Shown one piece after another: positions 5,977 through 8,907 of a stretch of 8,907 nucleotides of DNA. Made by a program: the position numbers and the translations under genes. Positions within the stretch are counted from its first letter, which is position 1. Each line of letters opens with the position of its first letter. The stretch is from Bacteroides sp. (GTDB lineage: Bacteria; Bacteroidota; Bacteroidia; Bacteroidales; Bacteroidaceae). The stretch covers positions 1-8,907 of the forward strand of contig DXLO01000056.1 in the NCBI GenBank assembly GCA_019414665.1. Direction: 5' to 3'. The notes under the pieces were generated by a model. It was not told the origin of the DNA, ran no database searches, and saw only the letters and a list, made by a program, of their open reading frames with translations.

Positions 5977-6912
5977 ATGAGTAAACGTGTAAGAATTTCA
6001 AACGACAGCCTGAACAGCTACGGAAGCCGTGTGTTGACATCGGGCATGAGTGTGGAGCAGTATTGCCGAAACCCGGTACTGCTGTACATGCACCAACGCG
6101 GAAACGTGATTGGTTATGTGAAGGACCTTCGGGTAGAGGATGGTGAAGTAACCGGGGAACTGGTGTTTGACGAAGCGACCGACCTCAGTAAAAGATGCAA
6201 GAAACAGTTTGAATTCGGCAGTCTGAGAATGGTGAGTGCCGGAATAGACATTCTGGAACTGAGTGACCAGCCCGAACATTTGCTGCAGGGGCAGACCAGC
6301 CCGACAATAACCAAAAGCAAGCTGTATGAGGTATCACTGGTGGATGTAGGTTCCAATGATGATGCCATCGTACTGATGAAGGATGGAAAACAAATCACAT
6401 TGGGAAAGGATGGTGATTGTCCTTTGCCACTAATCAATAACCAAAAAACAACAGAAGAAATGGAACTGAAACTTTTGGCCCTTCAATTGGGGCTGCCGGA
6501 AACGGCAACGGAGGCTGATGTTAATCAAGCCTTAAATGAACTGAAAGCAGCCAAGGCAGAGAATGATTCCCTGAAGCAAGAAAACGGGAAGCTGACTTTG
6601 GCCCGTATCACTGGTCTTGTAGAAAAGGCAGTGGTGGAAAAGCGTCTGGGAGAAGACAAGAAGATACAGTTTATCGAACTTGGCAAGAAGGTTGGTGTCG
6701 ATGAACTGAAGAATGTGCTTGATGCCATGCAACCACAGGTGAAGATTTCCACTGTATTGAGCTATCAGGGCGGCAAGCAGCAGGCACAGCCGTCCACCTA
6801 TGCCAAACTGAGCGATGTCCCGAGTGATGCGCTGCTTGAAATGCGCGAGCATAACCCGGAGGAGTACAAGCGCCTGTACAAGGCTGAATACGGCATGACC
6901 TGTGAAATTTGA
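5977..6912 (+). CDS. Prohead protease with C-terminal scaffold domain
   Basis: A 311-residue protein from ATG 5977. Earlier in-frame codons run through the control region and its dyad and give non-homologous sequence, so this start is preferred. Residues ~1-140 look like a phage prohead serine protease of the HK97/Mu I type. The likely nucleophile is S87 in R-M-V-S-A-G, the likely catalytic His is H39 in Y-M-H-Q-R-G, and K-L-Y-E-V-S-L-V-D (115-123) carries the typical strand. Residues ~160-311 are helical and Glu/Lys-rich, with a coiled-coil stretch ~183-207, as in scaffolds. The fused layout matches Mu I/Z, where the protease matures the shell and the scaffold is cleaved and lost. It starts the rightward block and ends 11 bases before the capsid gene. 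Confidence 0.88.
   Translation: MSKRVRISNDSLNSYGSRVLTSGMSVEQYCRNPVLLYMHQRGNVIGYVKDLRVEDGEVTGELVFDEATDLSKRCKKQFEFGSLRMVSAGIDILELSDQPEHLLQGQTSPTITKSKLYEVSLVDVGSNDDAIVLMKDGKQITLGKDGDCPLPLINNQKTTEEMELKLLALQLGLPETATEADVNQALNELKAAKAENDSLKQENGKLTLARITGLVEKAVVEKRLGEDKKIQFIELGKKVGVDELKNVLDAMQPQVKISTVLSYQGGKQQAQPSTYAKLSDVPSDALLEMREHNPEEYKRLYKAEYGMTCEI
6460..6912 (+). CDS. Possible nested in-frame scaffold product
   Basis: An ATG at 6460 (M162 of the protease-scaffold) begins M-E-L-K-L-L-A-L-Q-L-G, right at the protease/scaffold boundary. It is preceded by an unusually A-rich run (about 6440-6459), the kind of leader used for initiation in Bacteroidetes. Initiation here would give a 150-residue scaffold alone, as gene Z is nested in gene I of Mu. 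This is inference from position and composition. Confidence 0.35.
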   Translation: MELKLLALQLGLPETATEADVNQALNELKAAKAENDSLKQENGKLTLARITGLVEKAVVEKRLGEDKKIQFIELGKKVGVDELKNVLDAMQPQVKISTVLSYQGGKQQAQPSTYAKLSDVPSDALLEMREHNPEEYKRLYKAEYGMTCEI

Positions 6913-6923
6913 AAACCTTTAAA

Positions 6924-7988
6924 ATGAAGAAAATGGGAAAAATTGTAATGCTTTTGACGGCACTTCTGTTCAATACGCTGACAGGTGTCGTGTGTGCTTC
7001 GGTATTGGGATTCTCTCCGGTGGCCGGAGCTGTGGGAATGAATGCGGTGGCAGCCTTTATGGGAATGGCCCCGCAAAGTACTTCAATACTCCGTGAAGGG
7101 GTTTATACGGAAATCTGGACAGGGGAACTTGTTAAGGTGCTCCGTGCCGGACTGGAAGGAACCTGGCTGTCAGGAATCCCCGACCAAAGCAGTATCGTGA
7201 ATAACGATGTGATTCACCTGGTAGAAGTTGGTGTAGATCCGGATGTCTTGATAAACAATAAAACCTATCCGATTGATGTGCAGGCTTTGGAAGACAAGGA
7301 TATTGCCATCAAGCTGGACAAATTCCAGACCAAGGCTACGCCGATTACAGACGATGAGCTTTATGCCATCAGCTATGACAAGACCGCCCGTGTGAAAGAG
7401 GGACATGCCAACAGTATCAATGATGCGAAGTTTACCAAGGCGGCCCATGCGCTTTGTGCGAACAAAAATACGGAAACTACTCCGGTGCTTAAGACTACCG
7501 GCGAGAAAGATCCGGCTACAAACCGTCTGCGCCTTACCGTGAATGACCTTGTGGAAATGAAGCGTGCCCTTGACAACCTGCGCGTACCGTCAGACGGCCG
7601 CAGACTGGTGCTTTGCCCCGACCATGTGAATGACCTGCTGCTGACCAGCCAGGCATTCCGTGAACAGTACAATATTGACCGCAACAGCGGCAAGGTAGGT
7701 AACCTTTACGGCTTTGAAATCTACGAGTATGGCAACAACCCGCTTTATACTACAGCCGGAGTGAAGAAGGCATTGGGTACAACGGCAGAAGCCGGTGAAT
7801 TTCCGTGTTCATTTGCCTTCTACAAACAGAGGGTTTTCAAGGCAACAGGTTCTACCAAGATGTATTATTCCGAGTCAAAGAATGACCCGTTGAACCAGCG
7901 TAACCTGATTAACTTCCGCCATTACTTCATCTGCATGCCCAAGAAAGAGGATGCCGGAGTGGTAATGATGAGCGGCTATCAAGCATGA
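6924..7988 (+). CDS. Major capsid protein (HK97-fold, Mu-like) with hydrophobic N-terminus
   Basis: A 354-residue protein from ATG 6924; a TTG at 6909 is possible, but the ATG has the better A-rich context. It lies directly after the protease-scaffold gene, the standard place for the shell protein. The core from about residue 53 has the capsid-like E-G-V-Y-T-E-I-W-T-G-E-L opening, a long mixed alpha/beta region, and a C-terminal N-L-I-N-F-R-H-Y-F segment. It is assigned from order and overall pattern; no catalytic motif is expected. Residues ~7-48 are strongly hydrophobic, with two helix-like stretches and a V-C-A signal-peptidase-like site at 23-25, odd for a cytoplasmic shell protein. The protease may remove it as a delta-like segment. 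The stop overlaps the amidase start (ATGA). Confidence 0.85.
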   Translation: MKKMGKIVMLLTALLFNTLTGVVCASVLGFSPVAGAVGMNAVAAFMGMAPQSTSILREGVYTEIWTGELVKVLRAGLEGTWLSGIPDQSSIVNNDVIHLVEVGVDPDVLINNKTYPIDVQALEDKDIAIKLDKFQTKATPITDDELYAISYDKTARVKEGHANSINDAKFTKAAHALCANKNTETTPVLKTTGEKDPATNRLRLTVNDLVEMKRALDNLRVPSDGRRLVLCPDHVNDLLLTSQAFREQYNIDRNSGKVGNLYGFEIYEYGNNPLYTTAGVKKALGTTAEAGEFPCSFAFYKQRVFKATGSTKMYYSESKNDPLNQRNLINFRHYFICMPKKEDAGVVMMSGYQA

Positions 7989-8458
7989 TGATTATGGCAA
8001 AGTTGAAATATCTGGTAATACACTGTACGGCAACCCCGGAGGGGCGTGAGGTATCATCGGCGGACATCCGCAAATGGCATACTTCTCCGGTTGCCCAGGG
8101 AGGAAGAGGATGGAAGCAGGTTGGCTATACCGACCTGTTCCACCTGAACGGAGGCGTGGAACGTCTGGTAGAAAACAATGAGGATGCACAGGTGGACCCT
8201 TGGGAAGTGACCAACGGAGCCAAAGGATATAACAGTGTAAGCCGTCACATCGTGTATGCCGGAGGCGTGGAAAAAGACGGTAAGACCCCGAAAGACACCC
8301 GCACTGGCTGCCAGAAAAAGGCACTGGAGAAGTATGTGAAGGATTTTCATCGGAAATTCCCTGATGTACGCATTATAGGACACAACGAACTGGCAGCGAA
8401 AGCCTGTCCGAGCTTCGATGTGCAGGAATGGTTGAAAGAAATAGGTATTAATCAATAA
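7985..8458 (+). CDS. N-acetylmuramoyl-L-alanine amidase endolysin (T7 lysozyme-like, Amidase_2)
   Basis: A 157-residue enzyme that cuts the amide bond between MurNAc and the stem peptide. The zinc ligands and catalytic residues line up with T7 lysozyme: H13 in L-V-I-H-C-T-A-T-P, Y48 in V-G-Y-T-D, and H133 in I-I-G-H-N-E-L. K139 and C141 follow in A-K-A-C-P-S-F-D, so the site is complete. There is no signal peptide or wall-binding domain, so release to the periplasm would need a holin. Its start ATG at 7985 overlaps the capsid stop by 4 bases (ATGA); ATG 7988 and 7994 are alternatives, and 7994 fits the conserved core best. It opens a lysis cassette with the genes that follow. Confidence 0.94.
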   Translation: MMIMAKLKYLVIHCTATPEGREVSSADIRKWHTSPVAQGGRGWKQVGYTDLFHLNGGVERLVENNEDAQVDPWEVTNGAKGYNSVSRHIVYAGGVEKDGKTPKDTRTGCQKKALEKYVKDFHRKFPDVRIIGHNELAAKACPSFDVQEWLKEIGINQ

Positions 8459-8472
8459 TAAAACCGGGTGGT

Positions 8473-8907
8473 ATGGACTTGAGCGAATTTATGAACATTA
8501 TCCTTGGCGGCGGCCTGGTTGGTACGGTGGCGACCATTGGCTCCTTGCGGGCTACTGTGAGAAAAGCGAAAGCGGAAGCGATGAAGGCCGAGGCCGGTGC
8601 AGAGGCCATGCGCATAGATAACGCCGAACATGCCACCCGCATTTTGATGGAAAATATTGTAAAACCTCTAAAAGATGAATTTTGTGAAACAAAGAAAGAA
8701 CTGGCCCGCAATACGCGCGAGATGGCCCGTCTTAGAAAAGCTATTGATACAGCCGGAAACTGTCCTCATCGTGACGATTGCCCTGTGCTTGACAGGTTGC
8801 GCGAGTCACCGAAAGAGCATGAACCGGGAAGTCCGGACGGAATCGGCAAGCGCCGACAGCGCGAGCGGAAGCCGACGGGCGGGACTGGTGATGGCGGGTA
8901 TACCGGC
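8473..8907 (+). CDS. Membrane-anchored coiled-coil protein after endolysin (partial)
   Basis: At least 145 residues from ATG 8473, still open at the right edge. It has an N-terminal membrane segment (~6-24, Gly-rich I-I-L-G-G-G-L-V-G-T-V), then a long charged helix (~26-92) suited to a coiled coil. A C-P-H-R-D-D-C-P pair (C97, C103) and a low-complexity Gly/Arg/Pro tail follow. Its place 14 bases after the amidase and the lipoprotein frame embedded in its 3' half suggest an inner-membrane spanin-like subunit. Against that, the acidic N-terminus and the basic residues right after the helix (R26, R30, K31, K33) predict a cytoplasmic C-terminal part, opposite to Rz. A holin-associated protein is the main alternative. 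The gene is likely real; its role is open. Confidence 0.7.
   Translation, partial: MDLSEFMNIILGGGLVGTVATIGSLRATVRKAKAEAMKAEAGAEAMRIDNAEHATRILMENIVKPLKDEFCETKKELARNTREMARLRKAIDTAGNCPHRDDCPVLDRLRESPKEHEPGSPDGIGKRRQRERKPTGGTGDGGYTG
8675..8907 (+). CDS. Embedded lipoprotein, o-spanin-like (partial)
   Basis: A second frame, nested inside the 8473 gene, is open from ATG 8675 to the window end (77 residues so far). After a basic stretch comes a hydrophobic core (T-V-L-I-V-T-I-A-L-C) ending in the lipobox L-T-G-C with C42 (codon 8798-8800). It continues as A-S-H-R-K-S, then a polar Ser/Arg/Glu-rich segment typical of an exported lipoprotein. The n-region is long (28 residues), so the true start may be an internal TTG at 8744. 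A lipoprotein gene overlapping a membrane-anchored coiled-coil gene just after the endolysin recalls Rz/Rz1. The o-spanin role is inference; the lipobox is seen directly. Confidence 0.55.
   Translation, partial: MNFVKQRKNWPAIRARWPVLEKLLIQPETVLIVTIALCLTGCASHRKSMNREVRTESASADSASGSRRAGLVMAGIP

Noticed and set aside
8054..8455. 133-codon minus-strand frame opposite the amidase
   Set aside because: Antisense to zinc-ligand motifs of a clear amidase; no supporting features.

Overview
The window looks like part of a transposable, Mu-like prophage of a Bacteroides-type host. The evidence is a set of recognisable Mu-family head proteins: a DUF935 portal, a Mu F-like minor head protein, a gp36-like/DUF1320 protein, and a protease joined to a scaffold. 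Start sites lack clear Shine-Dalgarno sequences and have A/T-rich leaders, and at least one promoter candidate fits the Bacteroides -33 TTTG / -7 TAnnTTTG pattern. Mu-like Bacteroides phages carrying a diversity-generating retroelement (DGR), such as Hankyphage, are established, and this window fits that group. The host assignment is an inference from protein families and signals.

Layout. Two gene blocks diverge from a control region at about 5775-5976. The left block runs on the minus strand from 5774 down to 483: small terminase, large terminase, a tiny basic protein, a gp36-like connector, the portal, and a MuF minor head protein with a C-terminal domain resembling a phage toxin nuclease. 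After a 97-base gap comes a small two-helix membrane protein (152-385). At the left edge, again on the minus strand, lies an Asn-codon-rich, apparently untranslated stretch that looks like the template repeat of a DGR. Its reverse transcriptase should lie just outside the window.

The right block runs on the plus strand. It holds a prohead protease-scaffold with a possible nested scaffold start, the major capsid protein with an unusual hydrophobic N-terminus, and a T7-lysozyme-like amidase. These are followed by a membrane-anchored coiled-coil protein and, in another frame inside it, a lipoprotein with a clear lipobox. The last two run off the right edge and resemble an embedded spanin-type lysis pair, although the predicted topology of the first does not fit perfectly.

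How it works together. Protease, scaffold and capsid protein build the prohead. The terminase pair packages DNA through the portal, and the MuF and gp36-like proteins finish the head and connector. The amidase and the envelope proteins behind it should release progeny. The DGR, if confirmed, would diversify a receptor-binding protein encoded elsewhere. The items most worth following are the DGR template, the MuF-nuclease fusion, the nested lipoprotein, and the dyad-rich divergent control region.
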